Below are positions 35,007 through 44,344 of a stretch of DNA of 64,000 nt, in pieces. Numbering within the stretch: position 1 is the stretch's first letter; every line of letters begins with the position of its first letter. A model generated the notes under the pieces. It worked only from the letters and a program-made list of their open reading frames with translations. It had not been told where the DNA came from and did no database searches. The stretch is from Paenibacillus polymyxa M1 (GTDB lineage Bacteria; Bacillota; Bacilli; Paenibacillales; Paenibacillaceae): NCBI RefSeq assembly GCF_000237325.1, contig NC_017542.1, forward strand, positions 2,115,501 through 2,179,500, read 5' to 3'. The translations under genes and the position numbers were made by a program.

Positions 35007-35107
35007 GTCCCGGAATCAAGACCAGGTACCCCAGCAGTCGATAAGCTAACCTTAATTGACAAATAATCTGTCGTCAGATAAGCTTAGTTGAGGATTTGAA
35101 ATTAGGG

Positions 35108-35137
35108 TTGAGAGCTAAATTTAGAATATTATATATG
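35108..35137 (+). promoter_or_regulatory. Candidate comM promoter
   Basis: TTGAGA (35108-35113), 18 bases, TATATG (35132-35137). It would start a leader of about 85 bases containing the hairpin at 35156-35220. Confidence 0.4.
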
Positions 35138-35155
35138 CAATAAATGAAAATTTGG

Positions 35156-35224
35156 AAGCACCTTTTTTCATATAGGCAATGATTCCCGAGAGGGACATTT
35201 CAATATGAGGAGAGGTGCTTTTTT
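35156..35224 (+). promoter_or_regulatory. Leader hairpin that buries the comM ribosome binding site
   Basis: The 18-base arm 35156-35173 (AAGCACC then T-rich) pairs with 35203-35220, which contains GGAGAGG, the comM binding site; the three mismatches are G-U wobbles. Within the loop, TCCC-GAGA-GGGA (35184-35195) forms a GNRA-capped hairpin. Eight T follow, only four bases before ATG. It may act as terminator of the upstream unit, as translation block, or both. An equivalent stands at 33392-33463. Confidence 0.65.
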
Positions 35225-35227
35225 GAT

Positions 35228-36847
35228 ATGTATGGAAAATTACATGGAGCTTGTCTATATGGGATAGATGGCGTTCTGATCGAAGTTGAGACTGATTTGT
35301 CCAATGGCTTGCCTCAGACCGCGATTATCGGATTACCGGATTCAGCGATTCGAGAGGCAGTAGAGCGTGTGAGAGCAGCAATCAAAAACTGCGGTTTCAA
35401 ATATCCGTCCCAGCGTGTCACGATTAACTTAGCTCCTGCAGATTTGCGTAAGGAAGGCTCATCTTTCGATCTTGCTATCGCTTTAGGCTTGCTGACAACC
35501 AGTGGACAGGTTGTCTTACCAGTAGGGGAACGAACGCTGTTTATTGGCGAGCTGGCACTAGATGGCAGCATTCGTCCTGTAAATGGGGTGTTGTCTATGG
35601 TTGATCTGGCCAAGCGAGAAGGATTCGATTCCGTGCTGCTTCCTCAAGAAAACGCAAGCGAGGCTCGTCTAATTGCGGATATACGTATTTACGCTATACG
35701 CCATCTGGTGGATCTTATCCCGGTTAATGATCATGCACAAGCCACCCCGGACGGCCAAGTGACCAATCAAAATTGTACTGCCAGTGAACAAGTCATAATC
35801 CATTCCTATGACCATTTACCCCGAGCAGAGCATATACCGTTGTGTGAGCAAGAAGCGCTAATCAGTAATATGGAAGATTACAGCGATGTATTGGGTCAGC
35901 TACACGCCAAACGTGCGTTAGTTATCGCTGCAGCAGGAATGCATAATATTCTTCTTATGGGACCGCCGGGTGCTGGAAAAACGATGCTCATCCGCAGGTT
36001 GCCCTCGATCCTGCCGCCTTTGACTGAAAAGGAGTCGCTAGAAGTGACCAAGGTATACAGCGCAGCAGGAAAATGGAAGGACTCATCGCCCCATCTCATG
36101 CATGTTCGTCCCTTCCGTGCGCCTCATCATACGATCTCTGCTGCTGGATTGGTGGGCGGAGGAGGCATACCCAAACCAGGAGAAATCAGTCTTGCACACC
36201 GAGGGATTTTATTTCTCGATGAGCTGCCTGAGTTTAGCCGTCATGTACTAGAAGTGCTGCGGCAGCCTCTGGAAGACCACCATGTTACAATCAGTCGTTC
36301 ACGTGCAGTGTTTAAGTATCCGGCGCATTTTTTACTTGCAGCTTCTTTGAATCCGTGTCACTGTGGCTTTTTCGGCAATAACACGGAACATCAGCGCTGT
36401 ACCTGTTCACCTGCAGCAGTAGCTCGATACCGCTCACGTATTTCCGGTCCATTGCTGGATCGAATTGATCTTCAGCTTGAGGTATCACAACCGAAGGATT
36501 GGCGGGAGGAAAAAGAATCACTGTCGTCTGCTGATATGAGAAAGCAGGTGTTGGCTGCTCGAGTAATACAAATCCGCAGATACAGCAAGCTTCCTTTTTC
36601 ATGGAATAGTGAGCTGTCCGGTCAGATGCTGCGTAAATATGCGGTTTTAGAACAAAATGCAGCGGAGTTGCTTGACCAGACGATGGATGCACTTGGTTTA
36701 AGCATGCGTGCGTATGATCGAATTCTCAAGCTGTCCCGCACCATTGCAGACTTACAGGAGTCAGAGAAAATTACGACTTCACATGTGGCTGAAGCTATTC
36801 AATACCGCCAGATGGATAGAGCAAATTCCAATTTTCCCGAAATGTAA
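35228..36847 (+). CDS. comM: ComM/YifB-family Mg-chelatase-like AAA+ ATPase
   Basis: The intact 539-residue protein has an N-terminal Lon-protease-like fold domain (to about 170), the AAA+ core with Walker A GPPGAGKT (about 245-252) and Walker B GILFLDELPEF (about 326), a Cys/His cluster CHCGFFGNN to CTCS (about 376-393), and the C-terminal Mg-chelatase domain. In naturally competent bacteria ComM is a branch-migration helicase aiding uptake of divergent DNA. dprA lies about 4 kb downstream. ATG 35228 is placed behind a hairpin containing its binding site. Confidence 0.93.
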   Translation: MYGKLHGACLYGIDGVLIEVETDLSNGLPQTAIIGLPDSAIREAVERVRAAIKNCGFKYPSQRVTINLAPADLRKEGSSFDLAIALGLLTTSGQVVLPVGERTLFIGELALDGSIRPVNGVLSMVDLAKREGFDSVLLPQENASEARLIADIRIYAIRHLVDLIPVNDHAQATPDGQVTNQNCTASEQVIIHSYDHLPRAEHIPLCEQEALISNMEDYSDVLGQLHAKRALVIAAAGMHNILLMGPPGAGKTMLIRRLPSILPPLTEKESLEVTKVYSAAGKWKDSSPHLMHVRPFRAPHHTISAAGLVGGGGIPKPGEISLAHRGILFLDELPEFSRHVLEVLRQPLEDHHVTISRSRAVFKYPAHFLLAASLNPCHCGFFGNNTEHQRCTCSPAAVARYRSRISGPLLDRIDLQLEVSQPKDWREEKESLSSADMRKQVLAARVIQIRRYSKLPFSWNSELSGQMLRKYAVLEQNAAELLDQTMDALGLSMRAYDRILKLSRTIADLQESEKITTSHVAEAIQYRQMDRANSNFPEM

Positions 36848-36939
36848 AAAGGCGATAAAATAGCAGATACAGTACATCATTTTTATGAAAAAGTTTTTCC
36901 AAAGGGTATGTATACGAGAGAAAACGGAAATAAGGACAA

Positions 36940-36968
36940 AAAAAAGCTCCAGGCAAAAAGACCTGGAG
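36940..36968 (-). terminator. Leftward terminator between comM and ohr
   Basis: CTCCAGG (36947-36953) and CCTGGAG (36962-36968); the A run at 36938-36945 gives a U tract on the minus strand. It is a second stop for the ohr transcript. The 278-base gap holds nothing else that I can recognise. Confidence 0.7.
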
Positions 36969-37059
36969 AAGCAAAAAAGATTATGACAATAGTGATTATA
37001 CTATGAGTATATCAATTTCGTATATACGATTATGCATCATCTCCCATGTTACTTGATGG

Positions 37060-37104
37060 AAAAACAACAAGCCCCTCGACCAATATGGTTGAGGGGCTTG
37101 TTGT
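37060..37104 (-). terminator. Terminator of ohr
   Basis: A 19-bp stem (37064-37082 with 37086-37104, one G-U) with core GCCCCTC/GAGGGGC; the A run at 37060-37063 gives U's for leftward transcripts. Confidence 0.85.
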
Positions 37105-37125
37105 GAAATTCATTCTAACTCTATG

Positions 37126-37554
37126 TTACAAAACGTTCAGCTTCACTTCAATATTACCGCGGGTAGCGCGGGAGTATGGACATTGTTCATGTGCGCCTTC
37201 CACCAGTTTTACCGCAGTTTCATGATCAACGCCTTTGACCAGAACGTCGAGGTTTACTCCGATTCCGAAGCCGCCGTCTTCGACTTTGCCAAAATGGACC
37301 GTAGCTGTGACTTCGGTACCTTCATGTTTAACACGTTGCATGCGAGCGACCATATTTAAAGCACTGTCAAAGCAAGCAGAATAGCCTGCTGCGAATAGCT
37401 GCTCTGGATTCGTACCTGTACCGCCGGCGCCACCCATTTCTTTTGGAGTATCAATATCTAAACGAAGTTCAGGGGAAGAAGACTCGATATAACCGTTACG
37501 TCCACCAACTGCTTTTACTGTTGTTTCATACATTTTTTGTTGAATGGTCATCAT
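37126..37554 (-). CDS. ohr: Organic hydroperoxide resistance peroxiredoxin
   Basis: Ohr reduces organic hydroperoxides with a Cys pair. The 142-residue protein has both: AGYSACFDSAL and EQCPYSRATRGN, with the Arg of GGRNGYIESSS. It belongs to the OsmC/Ohr superfamily. It is divergent from ohrR across a 147-base AT-rich region. ATG 37554 or 37551 both fit; AGAGGCAG lies upstream on the minus strand. Confidence 0.94.
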   Translation of the reverse strand: MMTIQQKMYETTVKAVGGRNGYIESSSPELRLDIDTPKEMGGAGGTGTNPEQLFAAGYSACFDSALNMVARMQRVKHEGTEVTATVHFGKVEDGGFGIGVNLDVLVKGVDHETAVKLVEGAHEQCPYSRATRGNIEVKLNVL

Positions 37555-37590
37555 AATCCAATCACTGCCTCTCGCTCAATTTGTATTTTA

Positions 37591-37664
37591 CACAATTTAA
37601 TTTATCAAAATAATTATTTTTTGTAAAGTATTTTATGCAATTAGAATGTACTTTGCTATATAAT
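37591..37664. promoter_or_regulatory. OhrR operator candidates between ohr and ohrR
   Basis: TGCAATTAGAATGTA (37636-37650) matches the Bacillus OhrR core TACAATTAAATTGTA at 12 of 15 positions, and CACAATTTAATTTAT (37591-37605) at 10 of 15. TATAAT at 37659-37664 is the likely -10 for ohrR. Confidence 0.55.
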
Positions 37665-37701
37665 GTGCTAAAATAATGACGAAAGTAGGTGACTAGACAG
37701 C

Positions 37702-38172
37702 ATGGAAAACAATTCTAATGAACACGCGGCGTTGAAACTTGATAATCAGTTATGCTTTGCCATATATGCATGCTCCAGAGAGATTACAAAGCTGTACCAG
37801 CCTTATCTAGAAAAGCTTGGTGTAACGTACTCACAATATTTGGTACTTATCGTGCTCTGGGAGCGTGAAGAGTGTACAGTGAAGGAATTGGGTGAGGCGT
37901 TATATTTGGATTCCGGCACACTAACTCCACTATTAAAGAGGTTGCAGAATGCCGGGCTGATCGATCGAAAGCGTTCCACTCAAGATGAGCGTAAGGTGCT
38001 GATTTCTTTAACGACAGAGGGAAGAGCGTTGCGGGATAAAGCCCTGTCTGTACCAGGATGCATACAGGAAAAAACAAGTATGACTCATGATCAATTTGGG
38101 TCGCTTCTGCTTCAGTTTAATGATCTGCTCGATCGTGTTCATCAAGCGAATGTACAAATTGAAAAATCATAA
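37702..38172 (+). CDS. ohrR: Organic peroxide sensor OhrR (MarR family)
   Basis: A 156-residue winged-helix repressor. Sensing Cys18 lies in LDNQLCFAIYACSREI, with the Tyr residues that bind it; the DNA-binding part is CTVKELGEALYLDSGTLTPLLKRLQ. Bacillus subtilis OhrR has a single sensing Cys, but here another Cys stands at position 120 (VPGC), about where the two-Cys Xanthomonas type has its resolving Cys. ATG 37702 follows AAAGTAGGTGA. Confidence 0.92.
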   Translation: MENNSNEHAALKLDNQLCFAIYACSREITKLYQPYLEKLGVTYSQYLVLIVLWEREECTVKELGEALYLDSGTLTPLLKRLQNAGLIDRKRSTQDERKVLISLTTEGRALRDKALSVPGCIQEKTSMTHDQFGSLLLQFNDLLDRVHQANVQIEKS

Positions 38173-38258
38173 CAGGTACTTTCGGTTGCTCTTGTGAATT
38201 TATGACATGAGTTGTTCTTAACTGAAAGAAAAAATGCTATTTAAAGTCTAATGAAATA

Positions 38259-38310
38259 AAGTGCCTCTCATTGCGGATTAGGTAATCCCATTTTGTGGAG
38301 GTGCTTTTTT
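38259..38310 (+). terminator. Terminator of ohrR
   Basis: AAGTGCCTC (38259-38267) pairs with GAGGTGCTT (38298-38306) with two wobbles, enclosing GGATTA/TAATCC; a T run follows. The rest of the 339-base gap to sucC holds the promoter region noted next. Confidence 0.75.
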
Positions 38311-38413
38311 GTGTGAATTTGTATTAAAAAGCAAAATCCAATAATATCCAAACATTCGATTTTGGGAATGATAATGATATCAAAATACTGTAATTCATGA
38401 GGTTGAATTATAA

Positions 38414-38441
38414 GGAAAGCGTTTTAAAAACATGTTACAAT
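38414..38441 (+). promoter_or_regulatory. sucC promoter region with a cre-like site
   Basis: TACAAT (38436-38441) is a good -10; the -35 is weak. GGAAAGCGTTTTAA (38414-38427) resembles the CcpA site TGWAANCGNTNWCA but misses the first and thirteenth bases. Carbon control of sucCD is a weak inference. Confidence 0.35.
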
Positions 38442-38511
38442 GATGTAGGTTTAGTATAGATTTCCTTGTGAACCGCCCTTGTTGCAGTCATGTTGATAGG
38501 AGGATTCCAGA

Positions 38512-39672
38512 ATGAATATCCATGAATATCAGGGTAAAGAAGTATTAAAGCAGTACGGAGTGGCTGTACCGAACGGCAAGGTTGCCTACACGGTGGAAGA
38601 AGCCGTTGCTGCGGCAGAATCGCTTGGAAGCGCTGTTACGGTCGTAAAAGCACAAATTCATGCTGGTGGACGCGGTAAAGCGGGTGGCGTAAAAGTTGCC
38701 AAAGGCTTGGATGAGGTGCGGACTATTGCTTCTGAAATTTTGGGTAAGGTGCTAGTGACACATCAGACCGGAGCTGAAGGTAAAGAGGTCAAACGTCTTT
38801 TGATTGAGGAAGGCTGTGATATTCGCAAAGAATATTACGTAGGCGTTGTCGTGGATCGCGCGACTGGACGCATCGTATTGATGGCCTCCGAAGAAGGCGG
38901 TACGGAAATCGAAGAGGTGGCTGCGGCTACTCCGGAGAAGATTTTTAAAGCAGTTGTTGATCCAGCAATTGGGCTTCAGGTGCATCAAGCTCGTAAGCTG
39001 GCGTATGAGATTAATATTCCCAATGAGCTGGTGAATAAAGCGGTCAAGTTTATGCTGGCGCTTTACGAAGCTTTTGTGGACAAGGACTGTTCGATTGCAG
39101 AAATTAATCCCCTAGTCGTTACGGGTGATGGGAATGTACTGGCGCTGGATGCCAAATTGAATTTCGATTCTAATGCGTTGTTCCGTCACAAGGATATTTT
39201 GGAATTACGTGATTTGGATGAAGAAGATGAGAAGGAAATTGAGGCATCTAAATATGATCTAAGCTATATCGCTCTGGACGGAAATATTGGCTGTATGGTC
39301 AATGGTGCGGGGTTGGCAATGGCCACGATGGATATTATCAAATATTACGGTGGTGATCCGGCCAATTTCCTGGACGTTGGTGGCGGTGCAACGACGGAAA
39401 AAGTAACCGAAGCGTTCAAAATCATTTTGTCCGATCCGAAGGTAGAAGGTATTTTCGTCAACATTTTCGGCGGGATTATGCAGTGCGACATCATTGCGAA
39501 CGGCGTCGTGGAGGCTGCCAAACAGTTGGGGCTGACTCGTCCGCTTGTTGTCCGTCTTGAAGGGACAAATGTTGAGCTCGGCAAACAGATTTTAGCGGAA
39601 TCCGGTTTGAATATTGTGGCAGCCGATTCCATGGCCGATGGTGCCCAAAAAATCGTTGAACTTGTTCAATAG
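38512..39672 (+). CDS. sucC: Succinyl-CoA synthetase beta subunit
   Basis: The ADP-forming TCA-cycle enzyme subunit, 386 residues, starts [17 protein letters not shown] and has the ATP-grasp region with [10 protein letters not shown] and the [16 protein letters not shown] segment contacting the alpha subunit. ATG 38512 follows ATAGGAGGAT. sucD follows 49 bases later. Confidence 0.97.
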   Translation: MNIHEYQGKEVLKQYGVAVPNGKVAYTVEEAVAAAESLGSAVTVVKAQIHAGGRGKAGGVKVAKGLDEVRTIASEILGKVLVTHQTGAEGKEVKRLLIEEGCDIRKEYYVGVVVDRATGRIVLMASEEGGTEIEEVAAATPEKIFKAVVDPAIGLQVHQARKLAYEINIPNELVNKAVKFMLALYEAFVDKDCSIAEINPLVVTGDGNVLALDAKLNFDSNALFRHKDILELRDLDEEDEKEIEASKYDLSYIALDGNIGCMVNGAGLAMATMDIIKYYGGDPANFLDVGGGATTEKVTEAFKIILSDPKVEGIFVNIFGGIMQCDIIANGVVEAAKQLGLTRPLVVRLEGTNVELGKQILAESGLNIVAADSMADGAQKIVELVQ

Positions 39673-39721
39673 CCTGTTTGCATTCCGATATGCCGAATAA
39701 ACGATAGGGGATGTGAAGATC

Positions 39722-40651
39722 GTGAGTATTTTGGTCGATAAGCATACAAAGGTGATTACACAGGGGATTACGGGAAAAACGGCGTTGTTCCATGCCAAAG
39801 GTGCACTTGATTACGGTACACAGATGGTAGGTGGCACCTCTCCAGGTAAGGGAGGCACCGAGGTAGAAATTACACTGGAAAACGGACAACAGGTCAAACT
39901 GCCAGTGTTTAACACAGTAAGCGAAGCCAAGGAAGCTACGGGCGCAACTGCTAGCGTCATTTATGTGCCGCCGGCTTTCGCAGCGGATTCCATTTTGGAG
40001 GCTGTGGATGCGGAACTGGACCTCGTGATTTGTATCACAGAGGGGATTCCGGTACTTGATATGATCAAGGTCAAACGTTTTATGGAAGGTAAAAAGACCG
40101 TTCTGATTGGCCCTAACTGTCCGGGCGTTATTACGCCAGGAGAGTGTAAGATTGGTATCATGCCAGGTTACATTCATCTGCCTGGTCATGTAGGCGTTGT
40201 GTCACGTAGTGGTACTTTGACCTATGAGGCAGTGCATCAGTTAACCACTCGAGGTATAGGTCAATCTTCAGCGGTTGGTATTGGCGGTGACCCAGTTAAA
40301 GGTTCGGAATTCATCGATATTTTACATCGCTTCAATGAGGACCCCAACACTCACGCTGTCATTATGATCGGAGAAATCGGTGGTACAGCTGAGGAAGAGG
40401 CTGCCGAGTGGATCAGGGATAATATGACGAAGCCAGTCGTTGGTTTTATCGGTGGTGTGACTGCGCCTCCAGGCAAACGGATGGGGCATGCAGGCGCCAT
40501 TATTTCTGGCGGAAAAGGAACGGCAAAAGAGAAGATTGCAACGCTTGAAGCCTGCGGGATCAAGGTGGCACCGACTCCTTCCGAAATGGGCTCGACACTG
40601 GTAAGTGTGTTGGAAGCACGTGGTATTTTGAACTTGTGTACAACACATTAA
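39722..40651 (+). CDS. sucD: Succinyl-CoA synthetase alpha subunit
   Basis: The 309-residue subunit binds CoA and carries the phosphorylated His ([14 protein letters not shown]). It starts [21 protein letters not shown], the family start, at GTG 39722, 11 bases after AGGGG; GTG 39713 is too near. Together with SucC it converts succinyl-CoA to succinate with substrate-level phosphorylation. Confidence 0.96.
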   Translation: MSILVDKHTKVITQGITGKTALFHAKGALDYGTQMVGGTSPGKGGTEVEITLENGQQVKLPVFNTVSEAKEATGATASVIYVPPAFAADSILEAVDAELDLVICITEGIPVLDMIKVKRFMEGKKTVLIGPNCPGVITPGECKIGIMPGYIHLPGHVGVVSRSGTLTYEAVHQLTTRGIGQSSAVGIGGDPVKGSEFIDILHRFNEDPNTHAVIMIGEIGGTAEEEAAEWIRDNMTKPVVGFIGGVTAPPGKRMGHAGAIISGGKGTAKEKIATLEACGIKVAPTPSEMGSTLVSVLEARGILNLCTTH

Positions 40652-40730
40652 ATCGTGTTTCTTCATTAATATACAGGCTGTAAATCAACATCGAAATTTG
40701 CTGCTGGCTAGTGTATAATGAAAGAAAGGT

Positions 40731-40782
40731 AAGCAACCTTTTTATCTTCTGAAACAGGGGATGAAAAGGTTGCTTTTTTTTT
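40731..40782 (+). terminator. Terminator between sucD and dprA
   Basis: AAGCAACCTTTT (40731-40742) pairs perfectly with AAAAGGTTGCTT (40764-40775), then nine T. A TATAAT stands 11 bases upstream (40714-40719), so the hairpin could also attenuate a dprA transcript. Confidence 0.85.
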
Positions 40783-40880
40783 GCGTTGATACAGGCTTAT
40801 CAGGGAAACGCTTGCAAAATGATCCGTTGTGCCACAAAATAAGGAAGGGTTCACTCTTCCATGAATGGGGGAACCACAGT

Positions 40881-41999
40881 TTGGAAGAAAGATGGCTTTT
40901 ATTAGGTCTACATGAGTTAGAGGGAATCGGAAGAAGAACTATTCAGCGTATTTGGTCGAGTGATTATCGATTGCATGAGCTACTGCATTTTAGCGAACAA
41001 AAGTGGATTGAGATAGGCTTAAGTCCCACACAGGCACGCATTGCGGCACAGTGTTACGATGAAGAATGGGTGCATGAACGATATCAGCGAATTCAATCCA
41101 GTGATATTGGTACGGTAACTTATGTGGACAAAGATTACCCCTTATTAATGAAGGAAACAGTTGACCCTCCTTGGGTGATGTATACAAAAGGGGATAAATC
41201 ACTTTTGCACACATGTTCTGTAGCCATGGTAGGAACTCGCGTTCCTACTGCGTATGGTCGTAGAGCAGCGGAGATACTAACTGAGGAATTATGTAATGCA
41301 GGGATTACAGTGGTTAGTGGATTGGCGAGAGGGATTGACAGTATTTGTCACGAAACAGCCCTGCGCCAGGGAGGCAACACGATTGGTGTACTTGGAACAG
41401 CAATTGACCAAATTTATCCTCCCCAAAATGCCTCTTTGTTTGCAGAGATGGCTAGTAAAGGTCTAATCGTATCGGAGTATCCTCCAGGTACGAGGTCTCA
41501 TCCGGGGATGTTTCCACAACGTAATCGCATTATTGCCGGTTTAACGAAGGGGACGCTCGTTGTAGAAGCAGACGCTAGAAGCGGTTCCTTGATTACAGCG
41601 GATGCTGCGCTGGAGGCAAATCGAGATGTGTTTGCTGTTCCTGGACCCATTACGTCACCGAAGAGTAAAGGCACGCTGAACTTGATTAAGCAAGGAGCCA
41701 AAACGGTCACTGAAGCTTCGGATATTATTGAGGAGTATGAAGCAGATTTGCGTACAAGGCAGGTTTCTTCATACAATAGAGAACAGAGTCTTAATCTTAA
41801 GAAAGTCTCCAAAGCATCAGAAAGTGAGACTTCTGAGGAAAAGCGCGTAGTGCTGCTGCTGGAACAAGGAACCATGACACTGGATGAACTGCTTGATGCT
41901 ACGGCATGGGATTTTGGACTTTTACACGCAGTTCTGTTATCGTTAATCATAAAAAAAAGGATCGCTCAGCTAGCGGGCACAAAATACAAGCTTATTTAG
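40881..41999 (+). CDS. dprA: DNA-processing protein DprA
   Basis: DprA protects incoming single-stranded DNA and loads RecA during transformation. The 372-residue protein has an N-terminal helix-hairpin region (LLLGLHELEGIGRRT), the Rossmann core VAMVGTRVPTAYGRRAA and VVSGLARGIDSICHETAL, PQRNRIIAGL, and a C-terminal winged helix. I place the start at TTG 40881 after GGGGGA; the longer frame from ATG 40761 begins inside the sucD terminator. Confidence 0.9.
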   Translation: MEERWLLLGLHELEGIGRRTIQRIWSSDYRLHELLHFSEQKWIEIGLSPTQARIAAQCYDEEWVHERYQRIQSSDIGTVTYVDKDYPLLMKETVDPPWVMYTKGDKSLLHTCSVAMVGTRVPTAYGRRAAEILTEELCNAGITVVSGLARGIDSICHETALRQGGNTIGVLGTAIDQIYPPQNASLFAEMASKGLIVSEYPPGTRSHPGMFPQRNRIIAGLTKGTLVVEADARSGSLITADAALEANRDVFAVPGPITSPKSKGTLNLIKQGAKTVTEASDIIEEYEADLRTRQVSSYNREQSLNLKKVSKASESETSEEKRVVLLLEQGTMTLDELLDATAWDFGLLHAVLLSLIIKKRIAQLAGTKYKLI

Positions 42000-42107
42000 T
42001 CATTGTTTTTGTCAAATCCTTAGTTAGTAAATGCGTAAAATTCAATTTTAAACATAGGTGGAGGGAAATTAGCGTTTATTCGCATCGCGGATTCCTACTC
42101 CTTCCCC

Positions 42108-42174
42108 ACTTCCTGAAATGTGTTGAATTTATAGCTCGTATTAACGAACTATAGCTCACCACATTTCAGGAAGT
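42108..42174. repeat. Long nested inverted repeat before topA
   Basis: ACTTCCTGAAATGTG (42108-42122) and CACATTTCAGGAAGT (42160-42174) are perfect 15-base arms; inside are TATAG/CTATA and TCGT-ATTA-ACGA. No T run follows, so it is not a classical terminator. It ends 41 bases before topA. It could be an mRNA structure or a DNA cruciform. Confidence 0.7.
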
Positions 42175-42214
42175 TTATCATATTCATGTGTGTAATTGAG
42201 AGGAGGAAGAGCCT

Positions 42215-44317
42215 ATGGCGGATTCACTCGTCATCGTGGAATCGCCTTCCAAGGCGAAGACGATCGGCAAATACTTAGGCAGCAAATATATCGTCAAGGC
42301 TTCCATGGGTCATATCAGGGATTTACCTAAGAGCCAGATCGGTGTAGAGGTTGAAAATGATTTTAATCCCAAATATATTACCATTCGAGGTAAAGGCTCA
42401 ATACTAAAAGAGTTAAAGGATGCCCGAAAAAAAGTAAAAAAAGTATATCTGGCGGCTGACCCGGATCGCGAAGGCGAGGCTATTGCTTGGCATCTGGCGC
42501 ATGCGCTGGAACTGGACGATACGGCGGATTGTCGTGTGGTGTTTAATGAAATAACGAAGCAGGCTGTCAAAGATGCTTTTAAAACCCCCCGCAAGATCAA
42601 CATGGATTTGGTCAATGCGCAGCAGGCACGACGGATATTGGATCGGCTTGTCGGTTATAAAATAAGTCCATTGCTCTGGAAAAAGGTAAAGAAGGGTCTG
42701 TCTGCTGGGCGTGTACAGTCGGTTGCAGTGAAAATTATTCTGGACCGGGAAAACGAGATCAATGAGTTTGTACCGGAAGAATACTGGACGATCACAGCTA
42801 AATTAGCTATTAAAGACAGCACTTTTGAAGCGAAATTCCATAAGCTACACGGCGAAAAGAAAGAGCTCTCTAGCGAAGCGGATGTACAAGAAGTGTTAGA
42901 AGCTATCGGAAAATCGTCTTACAAGGTGCGCGATGTGAAAGAGAAGGAGCGTTTACGCAATCCGTCTCCTCCATTCACAACAAGTTCCTTGCAGCAAGAG
43001 GCGGCTCGAAAGCTCAACTTCCGGGCATCTAAAACGATGTCTGTAGCGCAGCAGCTGTATGAGGGTGTGGATTTAGGAAAAGAAGGGACTGTGGGTCTGA
43101 TTACGTATATGCGTACGGATTCCACACGGATCGCCACTTCGGCTCAAGAGGAAGCGAAAGAGGTCATCGTTCAAAAATATGGCGAAGATTTTGTGCCTGA
43201 AAGTCCTCGTCAGTATTCAAAAAAGTCGGCTAATGCTCAGGATGCGCATGAAGCGATTCGTCCAACCTCCGCCTTGCGTGATCCGGAAACTGTTAAGCCT
43301 TTTATGAGTAGAGATCAGTTCCGATTGTACAAACTGATATGGGAACGTTTTATGGCGAGTCAGATGGCTTCCGCTATTATGGATACTTTGTCCGTTGATA
43401 TTGAAGCAGGCGAGGCGATATTCCGAGCAGCCGGTTCAAAGGTTCGCTTTCCAGGCTTCATGAAAGTGTATGTGGAGGGGAATGACGACGGTAAAACCGA
43501 AGAAGATAAGCTGTTGCCGCCACTCCAACCCGGCGATAAGCTGAAAAAGGAATCGGTTGAACCAAAGCAGCATTTTACACAACCGCCTCCTCGCTATACG
43601 GAAGCACGACTGGTGAAGACGCTGGAGGAACTGGGTATAGGACGCCCGAGTACGTATGCACCGACGCTGGAAACCATTCAGAAGCGCGGTTACGTCGCTA
43701 TTGAGGAGAAGAAATTCTTCCCTACCGAGCTGGGAGAGTTGGTCATCGAGCAGATGGAAGAATTTTTTCCAGAGATTCTGAATGTAGAATTTACAGCCAA
43801 TATGGAAGGTGATCTTGACCACGTCGAAGAAGGCGAAGGTGATTGGGTCAAGGTGTTGAGTGACTTTTACGAGTCATTCGAGAAGCGTCTCGAAGTGGCT
43901 GAAGAAGAAATGAAAGAAATTGAAATTAAGGATGAAGTATCCGACGTCATCTGTGACAAGTGTGGCAGCCCCATGGTGTATAAGCTGGGCCGCTTTGGTA
44001 AATTTCTGGCCTGCTCTGCTTTCCCGGATTGCCGTAACACCAAGCCAATTGTCAAGGATATCGGGATGAATTGTCCTACATGCGGTGAGGGACATGTCGT
44101 CGAACGACGAAGTAAAAAAGGACGTGTCTTTTACGGATGTGACCGTTACCCAGAATGTGATTTTGTATCCTGGGATAAACCGTCCATCAAGCCTTGTCCA
44201 AGTTGCAGTGGCCTAATGGTCGAAAAACGTACTAAACAGGGAACGAAGCTCAACTGTACCGTCTGCGATCACAGCGAAATGCTGGAGGAGAGCGATGAGA
44301 GTGTAGAGACTTCTTAA
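42215..44317 (+). CDS. topA: DNA topoisomerase I
   Basis: The type IA enzyme relaxes negative supercoils. The 700-residue protein has the Toprim domain ([30 protein letters not shown]), catalytic Tyr in [10 protein letters not shown] (about residue 297), and three C-terminal zinc ribbons (CDKCG, CPTCG, CPSCS). ATG 42215 follows GAGAGGAGGAAG. Confidence 0.97.
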   Translation: MADSLVIVESPSKAKTIGKYLGSKYIVKASMGHIRDLPKSQIGVEVENDFNPKYITIRGKGSILKELKDARKKVKKVYLAADPDREGEAIAWHLAHALELDDTADCRVVFNEITKQAVKDAFKTPRKINMDLVNAQQARRILDRLVGYKISPLLWKKVKKGLSAGRVQSVAVKIILDRENEINEFVPEEYWTITAKLAIKDSTFEAKFHKLHGEKKELSSEADVQEVLEAIGKSSYKVRDVKEKERLRNPSPPFTTSSLQQEAARKLNFRASKTMSVAQQLYEGVDLGKEGTVGLITYMRTDSTRIATSAQEEAKEVIVQKYGEDFVPESPRQYSKKSANAQDAHEAIRPTSALRDPETVKPFMSRDQFRLYKLIWERFMASQMASAIMDTLSVDIEAGEAIFRAAGSKVRFPGFMKVYVEGNDDGKTEEDKLLPPLQPGDKLKKESVEPKQHFTQPPPRYTEARLVKTLEELGIGRPSTYAPTLETIQKRGYVAIEEKKFFPTELGELVIEQMEEFFPEILNVEFTANMEGDLDHVEEGEGDWVKVLSDFYESFEKRLEVAEEEMKEIEIKDEVSDVICDKCGSPMVYKLGRFGKFLACSAFPDCRNTKPIVKDIGMNCPTCGEGHVVERRSKKGRVFYGCDRYPECDFVSWDKPSIKPCPSCSGLMVEKRTKQGTKLNCTVCDHSEMLEESDESVETS

Positions 44318-44344
44318 GAACAAAGATAGCAGGGGGATTTAAAA

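Larger units (their letters stand above)
35008..35279 (+). repeat. Right copy of the nitroreductase-tail/comM-start repeat
   Basis: It matches 33245-33514; the first 59 bases are the last codons and stop (35064-35066) of a lost nitroreductase copy, and the rest supplies the promoter region, leader hairpin and start of the intact comM. Confidence 0.9.

Noticed and set aside
41906..42154. 82-codon frame overlapping the end of dprA
   Set aside because: Overlaps dprA in another frame and runs into the inverted repeat; no motif or binding site.
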